A DNA stretch of 64,000 bases. Source: Nocardioides sp. YIM 152315. GTDB lineage: Bacteria; Actinomycetota; Actinomycetes; Propionibacteriales; Nocardioidaceae. Below, piece after piece: positions 9,504-20,958 of the stretch; position 1 is the first letter of the stretch, and each line of letters opens with the position of its first letter. Location of the stretch: positions 62,001 through 126,000 of the forward strand of contig NZ_JARGER010000038.1 in the NCBI RefSeq assembly GCF_029210375.1, written 5' to 3'. The notes beneath the pieces were generated by a model. The model had not been told where the DNA came from. It saw nothing but the letters and a program-made list of their open reading frames with translations, and did no database searches. Position numbers and translations under genes: made by a program.

Positions 9504-10922
9504 CTATAGCGCCTCGTTCATGGAGCCCGAACGGAATCCGCGGGGGTCGACGGTCGCCTCCGCGAACCCGGACCCGCGTACGGCGTCGAGGAGCCCGGCC
9601 TCGGTCTCGGGGTCGAGCGGGAGCAGCGCCGCGTCGACCTCGACGGACGCGCGGTCGTCGAGGTCGCGGACCCGCAGGTCGACCAGGCCGGCACCCGCCA
9701 GGACGGTGCGGGCAGCGACCTCGGCGCGCTCGACCCGGCCGAGCCGCCCGGGCGTGACCTCCACGCCGTACGCGATCCGGGAGGAGAGGCACGCGGCCGC
9801 GGGCTTGTCCCAGGTCGGCAGCCCCCAGCGGCGGGACGCCGCGCGCACCTGCTGCTTGGTCAGCCCGGCGTCGCGCAACGGCGCGACGGCGCCGCGCTCG
9901 TCGGCCGCGCGGATGCCGGGGCGGAAGCCGGCGACGGCATCGTCGGCGTTCGTGCCGGTGGCGACGTGGGCGAGTCCTCGCTCGGCGGCGAGCGGGGTGA
10001 GGACGTCGAGCAGCTCGGCCTTGCAGAAGTAGCAGCGGTCGGCGCCGTTGGCGCGGTAGCCCTCGCGCTCGATCTCGTGGGTCTCCGGGGTCAGCACCGC
10101 GACGCCGAGCGACTCGGCGAAGCTGCGGGCCGGGTCGCGCTCGGCCATCGGCAGCGAGTGGGAGTAACCGGTCGCGGCCGCGACCCGTTCGGACCCGAGC
10201 GCCCGGACGGCCGCGGCGAGCAGGAACGCGCTGTCCGCTCCGCCGCTGTAGGCGACCAGCACCGAGCCGCGCTCGCGCAGGTCGGCGTCGAGGGCGGCGA
10301 GGCGGAGGTCGAGCAGGTGCTCGTCGAGCCAGGCCGGGAAGTCGGTGAGGCTGTCGAGCACCACGTGGGTGCCGACCTCGAGCAGCTCCTCACGGGTGCA
10401 GCCGCCGGTGAGCACGGAGACGCTGGTCGCCCCTGCGGCCAGGGCTCCCTCGACGTCGTGGACGTGGTCGCCGACGTAGATCGTCGCGCCCTCGCGGCGC
10501 AGCACGTCGGCCTTGCCGACGCCCCACACCCACCCCTCGAGGTGGTCTACGTCGAAGGCGAGGTGGTCGAGGTGGAGCTGCGCGTTGGCGGGGTACTTGC
10601 CGGTGACCACCACGTTGCGGCCGCCGTGCCGTCGTACGGCGGCCAGCGCCTCGTGGGCCCCGCCGAGCGCCGGCGTGCGGGCGATGGCGTGGACGGCGTA
10701 CAACTCGCGGAACCGATCGCTCGCGGCCGGGATCGCCTCGGCGTCGAGATGCGGCGCCAACAGGATCTCGAGCGGCGGGCCGAGCCTCGCCGACATCGCC
10801 TCCACCGGGAAGTCGACGCCGAGCTCGGTGCCGAGTGCCGTCAGCACGTCCCGGAACCCGGGTGCGGTGTCGATCAGCGTCAGGTCGAGGTCGAACCCCA
10901 CGACGAGCTGCTGTGCGGACAT
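9504..10922 (-). CDS. HAD hydrolase fused to LarE-type sulfur transferase
   Basis: A 472-aa two-domain protein. Residues 1-210 are a haloacid-dehalogenase phosphatase: DLDLT with nucleophile D11 and D13, the VTGK motif and the late acidic motif GDHVHD. Residues 215-472 are a PP-loop ATPase of the LarE family: YSGGADSAF near 222-230, CYFCKAEL near 297, and KPAAACLSSR containing the Cys that donates sulfur in known LarE. LarE thiolates the nickel-pincer nucleotide precursor of lactate racemase. No larA, larB or larC gene is in the window, so the target may be different or the partners distant. The fusion is unusual; the frame is continuous with no sign of a sequencing join. Confidence 0.85.
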   Translation of the reverse strand: MSAQQLVVGFDLDLTLIDTAPGFRDVLTALGTELGVDFPVEAMSARLGPPLEILLAPHLDAEAIPAASDRFRELYAVHAIARTPALGGAHEALAAVRRHGGRNVVVTGKYPANAQLHLDHLAFDVDHLEGWVWGVGKADVLRREGATIYVGDHVHDVEGALAAGATSVSVLTGGCTREELLEVGTHVVLDSLTDFPAWLDEHLLDLRLAALDADLRERGSVLVAYSGGADSAFLLAAAVRALGSERVAAATGYSHSLPMAERDPARSFAESLGVAVLTPETHEIEREGYRANGADRCYFCKAELLDVLTPLAAERGLAHVATGTNADDAVAGFRPGIRAADERGAVAPLRDAGLTKQQVRAASRRWGLPTWDKPAAACLSSRIAYGVEVTPGRLGRVERAEVAARTVLAGAGLVDLRVRDLDDRASVEVDAALLPLDPETEAGLLDAVRGSGFAEATVDPRGFRSGSMNEAL

Positions 10923-10941
10923 GCGCCCAGCCTAGGACGTC

Positions 10942-10988
10942 GACCCGCCCGAAACTTTCGGGCGGGTCGGCGCGAAGTTTCGGGCGGG

Positions 10989-10990
<2 letters not shown>
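10942..10990. repeat. 49-bp three-arm palindromic element, copy 1
   Basis: Three arms: GACCCGCCCGAAACTT (10942-10957), then TTTCGGGCGGGTC (10956-10968), then AAGTTTCGGGCGGGTC (10975-10990). Arm 1 pairs perfectly over 16 bp with arm 3, or over 13 bp with arm 2, so two hairpins exclude each other. The element fills the gap between the acyl-CoA synthetase stop and the LarE-fusion start on the minus strand. A near-identical copy lies at 28202-28250. Confidence 0.85.
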
Positions 10991-12605
<1,615 letters not shown>

Positions 12606-12658
12606 GGCGGGAACCTACGCCGCCGAGGTTGGTCCGTCGTTGCGCGAGCCCGCGCCCC

Positions 12659-13069
12659 TCAGCCCTTCTTCTCGGCCAGGCCGACCAGCGCCTCGAGGGC
12701 CTTCGGCGTGTCACCGGTGACCACCGACCCGATGTCGTGGGCGCCGTCGCCCTCGATGGTGGTGCGGACGAGCACCTGGGTCGTGCCGTTGACCGCGCTG
12801 AGCTGGTGGTCGACGCGGATGGTCAGGTCACCGATCGTGAGGCGGTCGAGGTAGCGCGCGTGCGGCTCGACGATCTCGAGCATGAACGGCGCCTCGACCC
12901 CGCCGGCCAGGCACATCGTGCCGGCCGCGCCCTCGGCGAAGTGGCCCTCGAGCGCCACGCGCTCGACGGCGGGATCCCAACAGTGCCAGCTGCCCACGTC
13001 GCTCCACAGAGCCCAGACCTCGGCCGGGCTCGCAGTCGTCGTGACGGAGTGCTCGTACTCGAAGGTCAT
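12659..13069 (-). CDS. SRPBCC (START/Bet v1-like) family protein
   Basis: A 136-aa protein whose opening YEHSVTTTASPAEVWALWSDVGSWHCWDP is typical of polyketide-cyclase/SRPBCC ligand-binding proteins. These form a helix-grip fold with a hydrophobic pocket. The ligand and role are not known. It sits between the FHA pair and the acyl-CoA synthetase on the same strand, separated by 53 nt on each side, and may be a single-gene unit. Confidence 0.8.
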   Translation of the reverse strand: MTFEYEHSVTTTASPAEVWALWSDVGSWHCWDPAVERVALEGHFAEGAAGTMCLAGGVEAPFMLEIVEPHARYLDRLTIGDLTIRVDHQLSAVNGTTQVLVRTTIEGDGAHDIGSVVTGDTPKALEALVGLAEKKG

Positions 13070-13123
13070 GACAAGCCAATGTAGAGCGTTTCCGCGCTCG
13101 CCGGGAGGGGCCGGCGGGCGGTG

Positions 13124-14224
13124 TCAGGCCTCGCGGACGACGCTCAGCTCGCGATCCCCGAACCGGACCCGGTCTCCGTCGACGAGCGTCGCGGCCTTGC
13201 CGGACGGGAGCCCGCGGGGCACGCCCTGACGGATCAGGATCGAGCCGTTGGTCGACCCCCGGTCCATGACGACGAGGGCGCCGTCGGCCGCGACCTGGAG
13301 CTGGGCGTGGGTCTTGGAGAGCGACATGTCCGTCGACGGCAGCGGCACCAGGTGGCGCACCTCCTCGCCGTCGCGCGGCTCGGGGCGGCGGCCCACCAGC
13401 ACCAGCCCCTCGACGACGAACGACTCGCCCGAGTCGAAGCCGATCCGCCAGCGCGGCGGAGCCGGCGGCTCGGCCGTCGCGGGCGACGCGTGCGCGCCGC
13501 CGGCGGCTGGGGCCGGCTCGGGGCGCGGCTCGGGGACGAGCGGGTAGCCCAGCTGCTGGCGCGCGGGCGCAGGCGTCGGCGCGTCGTCCGCCGCATGCCG
13601 CGGTGCGGGTGAGTCGGCGGGCGGGTCGGCGGGCGGGTCGATGGGCGGCGGGCCGGCCGGCGGAGGGCTCGCCGGGCGGTGCACCGGGGCTGGCGCGGTG
13701 ACCGGCGCCTGCGCGGGAACGGGGACCAGGCGCAGCGCGGTGAGGTTGACGACGTGCCGCGGTCCGGTGTCCGGCTCGGGCTGCGCCTCCGGGACGGGAC
13801 GTACGTCGACGACGACCGAGCCGACCAGGTGGTCGTGCCAGCCACGGCGGCGGCCGGTGGAGTCCATCGCGGCGGTCCAGGCGAGCGTGGCGACGCCGAG
13901 CCCGAGGGTGGGCAGCGTCGCGAGGCCCAGCACGAGCTGGCGCAGGAGTGCGGCGGGTACGCCGACCGGCGCGCCGCTCCCCTCACGGACGACGCGGATC
14001 GCGGCGATCGCGTTGCCCGGCGTGGCGCCGGTGCGGCCGAGGACGACGGCGAAGGCACCGCCGACGAGCAGCACCACGCCCACGACGGCGGCCACCGCGA
14101 TCCACACGCGGTCGGGCCCGAGGAGCTGCACGAGGACGACGGCCGCGGCGGCGTCGATGCTCCAGGCGAGGGCACGGTCGATCGCGAAGGCGTAGAACCG
14201 GCGGTCGAGGTCGGCCGCGCTCAC
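13124..14224 (-). CDS. RDD membrane domain plus C-terminal FHA domain protein
   Basis: A 366-aa protein. Residues 1-140 form an RDD domain ([12 protein letters not shown], three or so helices, then [12 protein letters not shown]). A disordered Pro/Ala-rich linker follows, with a tandem ADPP repeat near residues 195-210. The last 85 residues are an FHA phosphothreonine-binding domain with [18 protein letters not shown] and RGSTNGS. The GTG start overlaps the upstream FHA gene's stop (GTGA), implying coupled translation. It probably brings phosphorylated partners to the membrane. No Ser/Thr kinase is present nearby. Confidence 0.85.
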   Translation of the reverse strand: MSAADLDRRFYAFAIDRALAWSIDAAAAVVLVQLLGPDRVWIAVAAVVGVVLLVGGAFAVVLGRTGATPGNAIAAIRVVREGSGAPVGVPAALLRQLVLGLATLPTLGLGVATLAWTAAMDSTGRRRGWHDHLVGSVVVDVRPVPEAQPEPDTGPRHVVNLTALRLVPVPAQAPVTAPAPVHRPASPPPAGPPPIDPPADPPADSPAPRHAADDAPTPAPARQQLGYPLVPEPRPEPAPAAGGAHASPATAEPPAPPRWRIGFDSGESFVVEGLVLVGRRPEPRDGEEVRHLVPLPSTDMSLSKTHAQLQVAADGALVVMDRGSTNGSILIRQGVPRGLPSGKAATLVDGDRVRFGDRELSVVREA

Positions 14225-15165
14225 GGGTCTCGGACCTCGATGGTGACCCCGTCCCCGAGGTCGACCAGGGCGCCCGGGACGAGCTGGACGGTGACGCCAG
14301 GACGCAGGTCCTCCGGCGGGAGGCCCGGCTGGACGACGACGGTGCCGTTGGTCGAGCCGAGGTCGGTGACCACGGCCGCGCCGTGGTCGGCCCCGGCGCC
14401 GGGCTTGATCTCGAGGTGGGTGGAGGAGACCTCGTGGTGCGGGCTGGTGACCGAGACCAGGCGCGGCGCGTCGTCGGTCGTCGACCGGGCGGGCTCGGGC
14501 GCCCGGCCGACCAGCACCGTCCGGTCGACCGGGACCGTCTCGCCGTCGGAGAACACGAGGCGCGCCACCGGGCGCGCGGTCACGGGCGGGGCGGGAGGCT
14601 GGCCGGGGATGCCGGGGGCGGGTGGCCCGAGCAGCTCCACCGGCTCGGTGGCGGGGTAGCGGGTGAGCCCGTCGTGGTCGATCTCCGCCTCGACCGACCG
14701 CGGCTCTTCGGCGGTCGGCGCGACCTCGGCGGGTGGGTGCTCGGCGCAGGCGAGGCGCACCAGGCCGGTGTCCACCAGTCCGTCGAGGGCGTCGGCCTCG
14801 CCGTCGACCTCGATGCGGATCCGGGTCATCCCGGGGACGCTCCGCTCGACCCACGTCGTCGCGGCATCGCCCTCCACGTGGAGGACCTCGTCACCGACCG
14901 CGAGGTGGGCGCGCGCGGCGCCGCGGATGACGACCCGCGTGACGTCGCCCTCGGTGCTGACCAGCACGAACCCGGTGAGCGCGCGCAGGCCCGAGGAGAT
15001 GAGCGCGTCGAGGGTCTCGTCGAAGCCGCCGCCGTCGTCGACCAGCTCCCACAGCGCGGCCACCCGGCTCCGCTCGGACGGCGGCAGCACGACCGCAGCG
15101 CGCGGGCCGAAGACCCCGAACCAGTCTCCGCGGCGGAAGGACCAGGCCATCGAGCTGGTGCTCAC
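14221..15165 (-). CDS. FHA domain protein
   Basis: A 314-aa soluble protein. The N-terminal 130 residues ([20 protein letters not shown]) are a domain I do not recognise but which occurs with FHA in actinobacteria. Then comes a Pro-rich linker and a C-terminal FHA domain ([25 protein letters not shown]) that should bind phosphothreonine. The start is taken at GTG 15163-15165; a downstream ATG at 15150 is possible. It is divergent from the helicase-associated gene, with a 39-nt shared promoter gap, and coupled to the RDD-FHA gene. Confidence 0.82.
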   Translation of the reverse strand: MSTSSMAWSFRRGDWFGVFGPRAAVVLPPSERSRVAALWELVDDGGGFDETLDALISSGLRALTGFVLVSTEGDVTRVVIRGAARAHLAVGDEVLHVEGDAATTWVERSVPGMTRIRIEVDGEADALDGLVDTGLVRLACAEHPPAEVAPTAEEPRSVEAEIDHDGLTRYPATEPVELLGPPAPGIPGQPPAPPVTARPVARLVFSDGETVPVDRTVLVGRAPEPARSTTDDAPRLVSVTSPHHEVSSTHLEIKPGAGADHGAAVVTDLGSTNGTVVVQPGLPPEDLRPGVTVQLVPGALVDLGDGVTIEVRDP

Positions 15166-15204
15166 GGCCCGACCCTCCGCGGTCGGCCCGGTAGCGTGGG
15201 AGGG

Positions 15205-17472
15205 ATGTCCACGACGGCGTACCGCACCCTCGCCGACCAGCTCCGAGGCTGGCCGGACGAGCGGCTCTCCCGCCTGCTCCACGAACGCCCCGATCTCGCC
15301 ACTCCCGCCCCTCACGACTCCGGCCAGCTCGCGTCGCGTGCCGCCACCCGGTCCTCCGTCCTGCGCGCGCTCGACCAGCTGAACCGGCTCGAGCTCTGTG
15401 TCCTTGATGCCCTCGTCGTCGTGGGCCAAACCAGCGCCGACGGGCCTGTGGACGTGCTGGCAGCGCCGGCCGCGGACGTGCGCGCCGCGACCGCCCGGCT
15501 GGTCGACCTCGCGCTCGCCTGGCAGAGCCAGCAGGGCCTCCGCGCGCTGACGACCGTGGCGGAGGCGATGGCGGCCGGCTCACCCGGCGTGAGCGGACTC
15601 CGTCCGGTCTCCGCCGAGCCGCTGGCTGCCGACGAGATCGGGCGTCGTCTCGACGCACTGTCCCCGCCGGCGCGCGGCCTGCTCGACCACGTCCTCGACG
15701 CCGGCGGCACCGCCACCACCGGCACGGCACGGCACACCGTGCTGCCCGGCGAGGCCGCGAGCCCCGCCGAGGAGCTGCTCGCCCACCGGCTGCTCGTGCC
15801 CCGCGGCGGTGGCTCCGTCGTGCTGCCCGGCGAGGTCGGGCTGGCCCTGCGCGGTGGACGCACCACGACGTACGACGTCGGTGCGCCGCCCGGGCTCGCG
15901 ACCTCCGAGCGGAAGCAGTCGATGGTGGACCGGGCGGCCGCGGGTGCGGCCTTCGACGCGGTCCGGCGCGTGGAGCTGCTGCTCGACCAGTGGGGCGCGA
16001 GCCCACCGGCCGCGCTGCGCAGCGGCGGGCTCGGCGTCCGGGACCTGCGGACGCTGGCGAACGACCTGCATCTCGCGGAGCCGGTCGCCGCACTGCTCGT
16101 CGAGGTGGCGCAGGCCGCCGGGCTCCTCGCGACGGCGGCCGGCCCGGACGGGGATCCGCGCTGGATCCCGACCGACGCCTTCGACGGCTGGACGGCGCGG
16201 CCGACGGCCGAGCGCTGGCTCGCCCTGGTCGTCGCGTGGCTGGCGAGCCCGCGGCTGCCGGGTCTCGTCGGCTCTCGCGACCCCGCCGGCAAGGTCTGGA
16301 ACGCGCTGGCGCCGGAGCTCGCCGGCGTCCATCAGGTCGAGACCCGCCAGCTGACCCTGGGGGTGCTGGCCGGCCTTGCGCCCGGCACCGTGCTCGCGTC
16401 CGGGACCGGCGTGCCGTCGCTCGTGCAGCACGTGGAGTGGCTGCGCCCCCGGCGCCCGCGCACCCGCGCGGACCAGGTGGTGTGGGCGGTCGACGAGGCG
16501 ACGGCGCTCGGGCTCGCGGCGCTGGGCGGGCTCTCGTCGTACGCCCGCCCGCTGCTGGCCGGCGACCGCTCGGCAGCCGCAGCCGCCCTGGCCGGCCTGC
16601 TCCCCGATCCGGTCGACCACGTGCTGCTGCAGGCCGACCTGACCGCGGTCGCGCCCGGTCCGCTGGAGTCGCAGCTGGCCCGCACCCTGCAGCTGGTCGC
16701 CGACGTGGAGTCCCGCGGCGGCGCCACCGTCTACCGGTTCACCCCCGGATCGGTGCGGCGCGCGCTCGACACGGGCTGGACGGCCGTGGAGGTGCACGAC
16801 TTCGTCGCCTCCGTGTCGCGGACGCCGGTCCCCCAGCCACTGACCTACCTCGTCGACGACGTCGCCCGCACCTTCGGGACGGTGCGGGTCGGGCACGCGG
16901 AGGCGTTCCTGCGCGCGGACGACGAGGCGGCGCTCACCGAGCTGCTCCACCACCCGAAGGCCGACACGCTGGGGCTGCGCCGCCTCGCGCCGACCGTGTT
17001 GGTGAGCAGCACGCCGATCGACGTGCTGCTGCCGCGGCTGCGCGACCTCGGCGTCGCGCCCGTCGTCGAGTCGCCCGACGGCAGCGTGCATGTCGCGCGG
17101 CCCGACGCGCTGCGCGCCCGGACGCCCCGCGAGCACCGCGGCCGGTCACAGCGCGCCGCCCGGGAGACCGCGCACGCCAGCCAGGTCGTGAGCGCGATCC
17201 GCGCCGGCGACCGCACCGAGTCGACCCGCCCGGCGGCCCCGGCCGACCGGCTCTCCCCGAGCGGCTCGATGGCGGCGCTGCGCGACGCGATCGAGGCGCG
17301 GGCCTCGGTGGTGATCGGCTACGTCGACAACCAGGGCGCGAGCACCGACCGGCTCGTCGACCCGGCGTCGCTCGACGGCGGCACGCTCACGGCGTACGAC
17401 CACCGCAGCGACGACACGCGCACCTTCGCCGTCCACCGGATCACCACGGTGCGCGCTGTGCCCGCCACGTAA
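15205..17472 (+). CDS. Helicase-associated (XPB/Ssl2 N-terminal-like) protein
   Basis: A 755-aa protein without a helicase motor. It matches the large actinobacterial helicase-associated family: N-terminal winged-helix-like segments ([20 protein letters not shown]), a central helicase_C_3/XPB-N-like region around residues 450-640 ([28 protein letters not shown]), and a C-terminal WYL-like piece ([10 protein letters not shown] to HRITTVRA). It is encoded just upstream of an XPB helicase, which suggests a DNA-repair partner role. Start ATG at 15205 is close behind GGGAGGG. Confidence 0.85.
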   Translation: MSTTAYRTLADQLRGWPDERLSRLLHERPDLATPAPHDSGQLASRAATRSSVLRALDQLNRLELCVLDALVVVGQTSADGPVDVLAAPAADVRAATARLVDLALAWQSQQGLRALTTVAEAMAAGSPGVSGLRPVSAEPLAADEIGRRLDALSPPARGLLDHVLDAGGTATTGTARHTVLPGEAASPAEELLAHRLLVPRGGGSVVLPGEVGLALRGGRTTTYDVGAPPGLATSERKQSMVDRAAAGAAFDAVRRVELLLDQWGASPPAALRSGGLGVRDLRTLANDLHLAEPVAALLVEVAQAAGLLATAAGPDGDPRWIPTDAFDGWTARPTAERWLALVVAWLASPRLPGLVGSRDPAGKVWNALAPELAGVHQVETRQLTLGVLAGLAPGTVLASGTGVPSLVQHVEWLRPRRPRTRADQVVWAVDEATALGLAALGGLSSYARPLLAGDRSAAAAALAGLLPDPVDHVLLQADLTAVAPGPLESQLARTLQLVADVESRGGATVYRFTPGSVRRALDTGWTAVEVHDFVASVSRTPVPQPLTYLVDDVARTFGTVRVGHAEAFLRADDEAALTELLHHPKADTLGLRRLAPTVLVSSTPIDVLLPRLRDLGVAPVVESPDGSVHVARPDALRARTPREHRGRSQRAARETAHASQVVSAIRAGDRTESTRPAAPADRLSPSGSMAALRDAIEARASVVIGYVDNQGASTDRLVDPASLDGGTLTAYDHRSDDTRTFAVHRITTVRAVPAT

Positions 17473-17481
17473 GGTTGAAAC

Positions 17482-18009
17482 GTGGACTTCATCCGGTACG
17501 CCGAGGCCGCGGCCTCGCTGCTCAACGCCGACCTCTCCGAGGTCGACGGACTGGTGGCGTACCTGGACGACCGGCCGCGGCTGCAGGAGCGGGCCATCGA
17601 CCGCGACTGCATGGTGCTCCGCAAGCTGCAGCGCGAGCTCCGGCCGGTCTTCGACGCGGGTGAGGCCGGCGACCTCGGCGGCGTCGTCCGCGGCCTCAAC
17701 GGGCTGCTGTCGCGGCACCCCATCACCCCGCAGATCTCCGACCACGACGGCCAGCACCTGCACCTCCACGTCGCGGCCGGCTCCGGCAGCGTCGCCGAGC
17801 AGGTCGTCGGCGAGTCGCTGCTCGGCCTCGCCACGCTCATCTGCGACCTCGGCGCCGATCGGCTCGGCGTCTGCTCCTCCGCGCCGTGCACAAACGCGTT
17901 CGTCGACGCCTCGCCCAACCGGTCGCGGCGCTACTGCTCCGAGCGGTGCTCGTCGCGGGCGAACGTCGCGGCGTACCGGGCCCGGCGCCGGGCGTCGGCC
18001 ACCGCCTGA
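17482..18009 (+). CDS. CGNR zinc-finger protein
   Basis: A 175-aa protein. The N-terminal 125 residues form the ABATE-like region, and the C-terminal 45 residues form a CGNR zinc finger with four Cys (RLGVCSSAPC, then RRYCSERC) and the basic end AAYRARRRA. Family members are probable stress-related transcription factors. The canonical Cys-Gly-Asn-Arg stretch reads CTNAF here. It begins with GTG 9 nt after the helicase-associated gene and is probably in the same operon as XPB. Confidence 0.85.
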   Translation: MDFIRYAEAAASLLNADLSEVDGLVAYLDDRPRLQERAIDRDCMVLRKLQRELRPVFDAGEAGDLGGVVRGLNGLLSRHPITPQISDHDGQHLHLHVAAGSGSVAEQVVGESLLGLATLICDLGADRLGVCSSAPCTNAFVDASPNRSRRYCSERCSSRANVAAYRARRRASATA

Positions 18010-18111
18010 CCGAGGCCGGTTCGAGTCGCTTCCGCGCGATTGCGGCTCTTCTGCCGCTGCCGGGCCGAGGGTCGCCCGGGGCGGGTCGCGGGCGCGGCGT
18101 AGCGTCGTCGC

Positions 18112-18516
18112 ATGCGAGGACGCATCACACAGGACCCCAACCCGGACCGTCAGGCTCGCAAGGACTACTGGGGCGTGGTCCTGGACTCCCCGACGCCCGG
18201 GGAGCTCGCCCGGTTCTACGCGGCGCTGCTGGACTGGGAGATCGCCGACGACGCTCCCGACTGGGTGACGCTGCGGGCACCCGACGGCGTGGCCTACCTC
18301 GGGTTCCACCTCAACGAGCAGCACGTCCGGCCGGTGTGGCCGTCGACGGCGCAGCAGCCCCAGCAGCAGCTGCACCTCGACTTCGAGGTGCAGGACCTCG
18401 CGTCCGCGGTCGAGCACGCGGTCGAGCTCGGGGCGACGCCGGCCGACTTCCAGCCGCAGGACGACGTGCGGGTGATGCTCGACCCGGACGGGCACCCCTT
18501 CTGCCTCTACACCTGA
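18112..18516 (+). CDS. VOC (glyoxalase/bleomycin-resistance fold) protein
   Basis: A 134-aa protein with two beta-alpha-beta-beta-beta modules: WGVVLDSPTPGELARFYAALLDWEI opens the first and QLHLDFEVQDLASAVEHAVELGA the second, ending DPDGHPFCLYT. Candidate metal ligands are His and Glu positions in these strands. The class includes dioxygenases, glyoxalases and drug-binding proteins, so function is open. It lies inside the XPB cluster, 29 nt before the helicase gene. Confidence 0.85.
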   Translation: MRGRITQDPNPDRQARKDYWGVVLDSPTPGELARFYAALLDWEIADDAPDWVTLRAPDGVAYLGFHLNEQHVRPVWPSTAQQPQQQLHLDFEVQDLASAVEHAVELGATPADFQPQDDVRVMLDPDGHPFCLYT

Positions 18517-18545
18517 CCCTTCGGGCGTTCCGTAGGATCTTCTGA

Positions 18546-20198
18546 GTGCACGACGGCCCCCTGATCGTCCAGTCGGACAAGACCCTGCTCCTCGAGGTCG
18601 AGCACGAGCGTGCCGACGACTGCCGCAAGGCGATCGCGCCGTTCGCCGAGCTGGAGCGCTCCCCCGAGCACGTGCACACCTACCGGCTGACGCCTCTGGG
18701 CCTCTGGAACGCGCGCGCCGCCGGCCACGACGCCGAGCAGGTCGTCGACACGCTGCTGGAGTACAGCCGGTACGCCGTGCCGCACGCGCTGCTCGTCGAC
18801 GTCGCCGAGACCATGGCCCGCTACGGGCGGCTGCGGCTCGAGAAGCACCCGATCCACGGGCTGGTGCTGGTCTCCAACGACCGGCCCGTGCTCGAGGAGG
18901 TGCTGCGGGCCAAGAAGGTCGCCGGCATGATCGGCGAGCGCATCGACGACGACACCGTCGTCGTGCACGGCTCCGAGCGCGGCAACCTCAAGCAGGCGCT
19001 GCTCAAGCTCGGCTGGCCGGCCGAGGACTTCGCGGGCTACGTCGACGGCGAGGCGCACCCGATCTTCCTCGACCCGGCCGACTGGGAGCTGCGCCCCTAC
19101 CAGCGCGAGGCGACGGACTCCTTCTGGCACGGCGGCTCCGGTGTCGTGGTGCTGCCCTGCGGCGCCGGCAAGACGCTGGTCGGCGCCGCCGCGATGGCCG
19201 AGGCGAAGGCGACCACGCTGATCCTGGTCACCAACACCGTCTCCGCGCGGCAGTGGAAGGACGAGCTCGTGCGGCGCACCACCCTCACCGAGGACGAGAT
19301 CGGCGAGTACTCCGGGGCCGTCAAGGAGATCCGGCCGGTCACGATCGCGACGTACCAGGTGCTCACCACCAAGCGGAAGGGCGTCTACCCGCACCTCGAG
19401 CTGCTCGACGCCCGCGACTGGGGCCTCATCGTGTACGACGAGGTGCACCTGCTGCCGGCGCCGATCTTCCGGATGACCGCGAACCTGCAGGCGCGCCGCC
19501 GGCTCGGCCTGACCGCGACGCTGGTGCGCGAGGACGGCCGGGAGGGCGACGTGTTCTCGCTGATCGGGCCGAAGCGGTACGACGCGCCGTGGAAGGACAT
19601 CGAGTCGCAGGGCTGGATCGCGCCGGCCGACTGCGTCGAGGTGCGCGTGACGCTGCCGTCGTCGGAGCGGCTCGTCTACGCGACCGCCGAGCCCGAGGAG
19701 CGCTACCGGCTCGCGGCGTGCACGCACCACAAGATCGACGTCGTGCGGTCGCTGGTCGCGGCTCACCCCGGCCAGCCGACGCTGGTGATCGGGCAGTACA
19801 TCGAGCAGCTCGACGAGCTCGCCGCCGCTCTCGACGCTCCCGGGATCAAGGGCGAGACGACCGTGAAGGAGCGGCAGCGTCTCTTCGCCGCCTTCCGGGC
19901 GGGCGAGGTCGGCCTGCTCGTGGTCTCCAAGGTGGCGAACTTCTCCATCGACCTGCCCTCGGCGGAGGTCGCGATCCAGGTGTCCGGGTCGTTCGGCTCG
20001 CGCCAGGAGGAGGCCCAGCGCCTCGGCCGGCTGCTGCGCCCGAAGTCGGAGGGCAAGACCGCGCACTTCTACACGATCGTCTCCCGCGACACCGTCGACG
20101 CGGAGTTCGCCGCCAATCGGCAGCGGTTCCTCGCCGAGCAGGGGTACGCCTACCGGATCGTGGACGCCGAGGACCTGGGCCGGGACCTGGGGGTCTAG
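18546..20198 (+). CDS. DNA repair helicase, XPB/Rad25 type
   Basis: A 550-aa superfamily 2 helicase of the bacterial XPB family (3'-to-5' DNA unwinding in vitro for homologues). It has an N-terminal damage-recognition-like domain (1-170), Walker A LPCGAGKT near 201-208, DEVH near 299-302, the RRRLGLTATLVREDG block near 320, and motif VI EAQRLGRLLRP near 485-495. XPB is eukaryote-like and patchily found in bacteria, mostly actinobacteria. It ends the cluster beginning at 15205. The start is GTG. Its TAG stop is shared as a CTAG palindrome with the convergent gene. Confidence 0.94.
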   Translation: MHDGPLIVQSDKTLLLEVEHERADDCRKAIAPFAELERSPEHVHTYRLTPLGLWNARAAGHDAEQVVDTLLEYSRYAVPHALLVDVAETMARYGRLRLEKHPIHGLVLVSNDRPVLEEVLRAKKVAGMIGERIDDDTVVVHGSERGNLKQALLKLGWPAEDFAGYVDGEAHPIFLDPADWELRPYQREATDSFWHGGSGVVVLPCGAGKTLVGAAAMAEAKATTLILVTNTVSARQWKDELVRRTTLTEDEIGEYSGAVKEIRPVTIATYQVLTTKRKGVYPHLELLDARDWGLIVYDEVHLLPAPIFRMTANLQARRRLGLTATLVREDGREGDVFSLIGPKRYDAPWKDIESQGWIAPADCVEVRVTLPSSERLVYATAEPEERYRLAACTHHKIDVVRSLVAAHPGQPTLVIGQYIEQLDELAAALDAPGIKGETTVKERQRLFAAFRAGEVGLLVVSKVANFSIDLPSAEVAIQVSGSFGSRQEEAQRLGRLLRPKSEGKTAHFYTIVSRDTVDAEFAANRQRFLAEQGYAYRIVDAEDLGRDLGV

Positions 20199-20890
20199 CG
20201 GACCTCGAGGATGTCGTTCTCGAACCAGGCCGCGTCCGGGTCTCCGCCGACCGGCAGGCACCGCACCACGACGCCGGTCTCGACGTCGAGCGCGACGTCG
20301 TAGTGGTCGGGATACTTCTCCTTCACCGGCGTCCAGCCGGGTCGGTCGCCGTACTCGTAGGTGTCCGCGACCTCGGACCAGATCAGCGCGCAGCAGCTGC
20401 ATCGCGGGTCGTAGTCCGGCAGTGCGCGTACGTCGGCGCGCCACACCGGCCGGCCGGCGACCACGTCCTCGCGGACGTCGGTGGGGGCGACGCCATCGGC
20501 GAGCTCGACCGGGTCGAGCATCGCGACCCAGCTGTAGTTGCCGTACATCGGGTCGTCGTAGTTGACCTCGAAGTGCGCCGCCGGCCGCACCGCGACCAGG
20601 CCGTCGTCGCGGTAGGTAGGCGTCGCCTCGTGCGGCAGCACCGGCCGCGGCAGGGGCGGTGGCGTGTAGCCGGGGTCGGAGACGGCGGCGACCCCGAAGC
20701 TGCTGGTGTACGGCAGACCCGACGCCCGCTCCGCGCGACCGTCCGGCGTCCGGACCAGCAGCTCGCCCGGCCGGCGCACCCACGCCTCGCAGGGGCCGGG
20801 GAACTTCGAGCGGTGCTCGAAGTGAAGCGTCATCCAGCGCCACGGCGAGCTGCGCGCCAGGGCGTGGAAGGTGTCGACGGTCGGGGTCAC
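20195..20890 (-). CDS. Conserved hypothetical protein
   Basis: A 231-aa soluble protein that I do not recognise. It is rich in aromatic residues (SPWRWMTLHFEHRSKFPG) and contains a compact Cys motif DPRCSCCALIW near residue 175 that might bind metal. The C-terminus YDVALDVETGVVVRCLPVGGD looks like a beta-rich domain. The GTG start at 20888-20890 was preferred to a longer ATG at 20926. It converges on the XPB gene, and the two stop codons overlap in CTAG (20195-20198). Confidence 0.75.
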   Translation of the reverse strand: MTPTVDTFHALARSSPWRWMTLHFEHRSKFPGPCEAWVRRPGELLVRTPDGRAERASGLPYTSSFGVAAVSDPGYTPPPLPRPVLPHEATPTYRDDGLVAVRPAAHFEVNYDDPMYGNYSWVAMLDPVELADGVAPTDVREDVVAGRPVWRADVRALPDYDPRCSCCALIWSEVADTYEYGDRPGWTPVKEKYPDHYDVALDVETGVVVRCLPVGGDPDAAWFENDILEVR

Positions 20891-20958
20891 CGCCGCAGGG
20901 TAGGCCCGCCGCCGGCAACGCAGCACCCCGATTTGTCGAGCCGTGCAATGATGCTTAC

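Noticed and set aside
13610..13650. Tandem GC-rich repeat, considered as CRISPR or VNTR
   Set aside because: It encodes an ADPP/Pro-rich linker of the RDD-FHA protein in frame, with no spacers.
18018..18027. GGTTCGAGTC, like a tRNA T-loop
   Set aside because: No acceptor, D or anticodon arm can be built around it; the upstream bases are the end of the CGNR gene.
20195..20926. Longer ATG start (20926) for the hypothetical gene
   Set aside because: The extra 12 residues are Arg/Cys-rich and look non-coding; the GTG at 20890 fits better.
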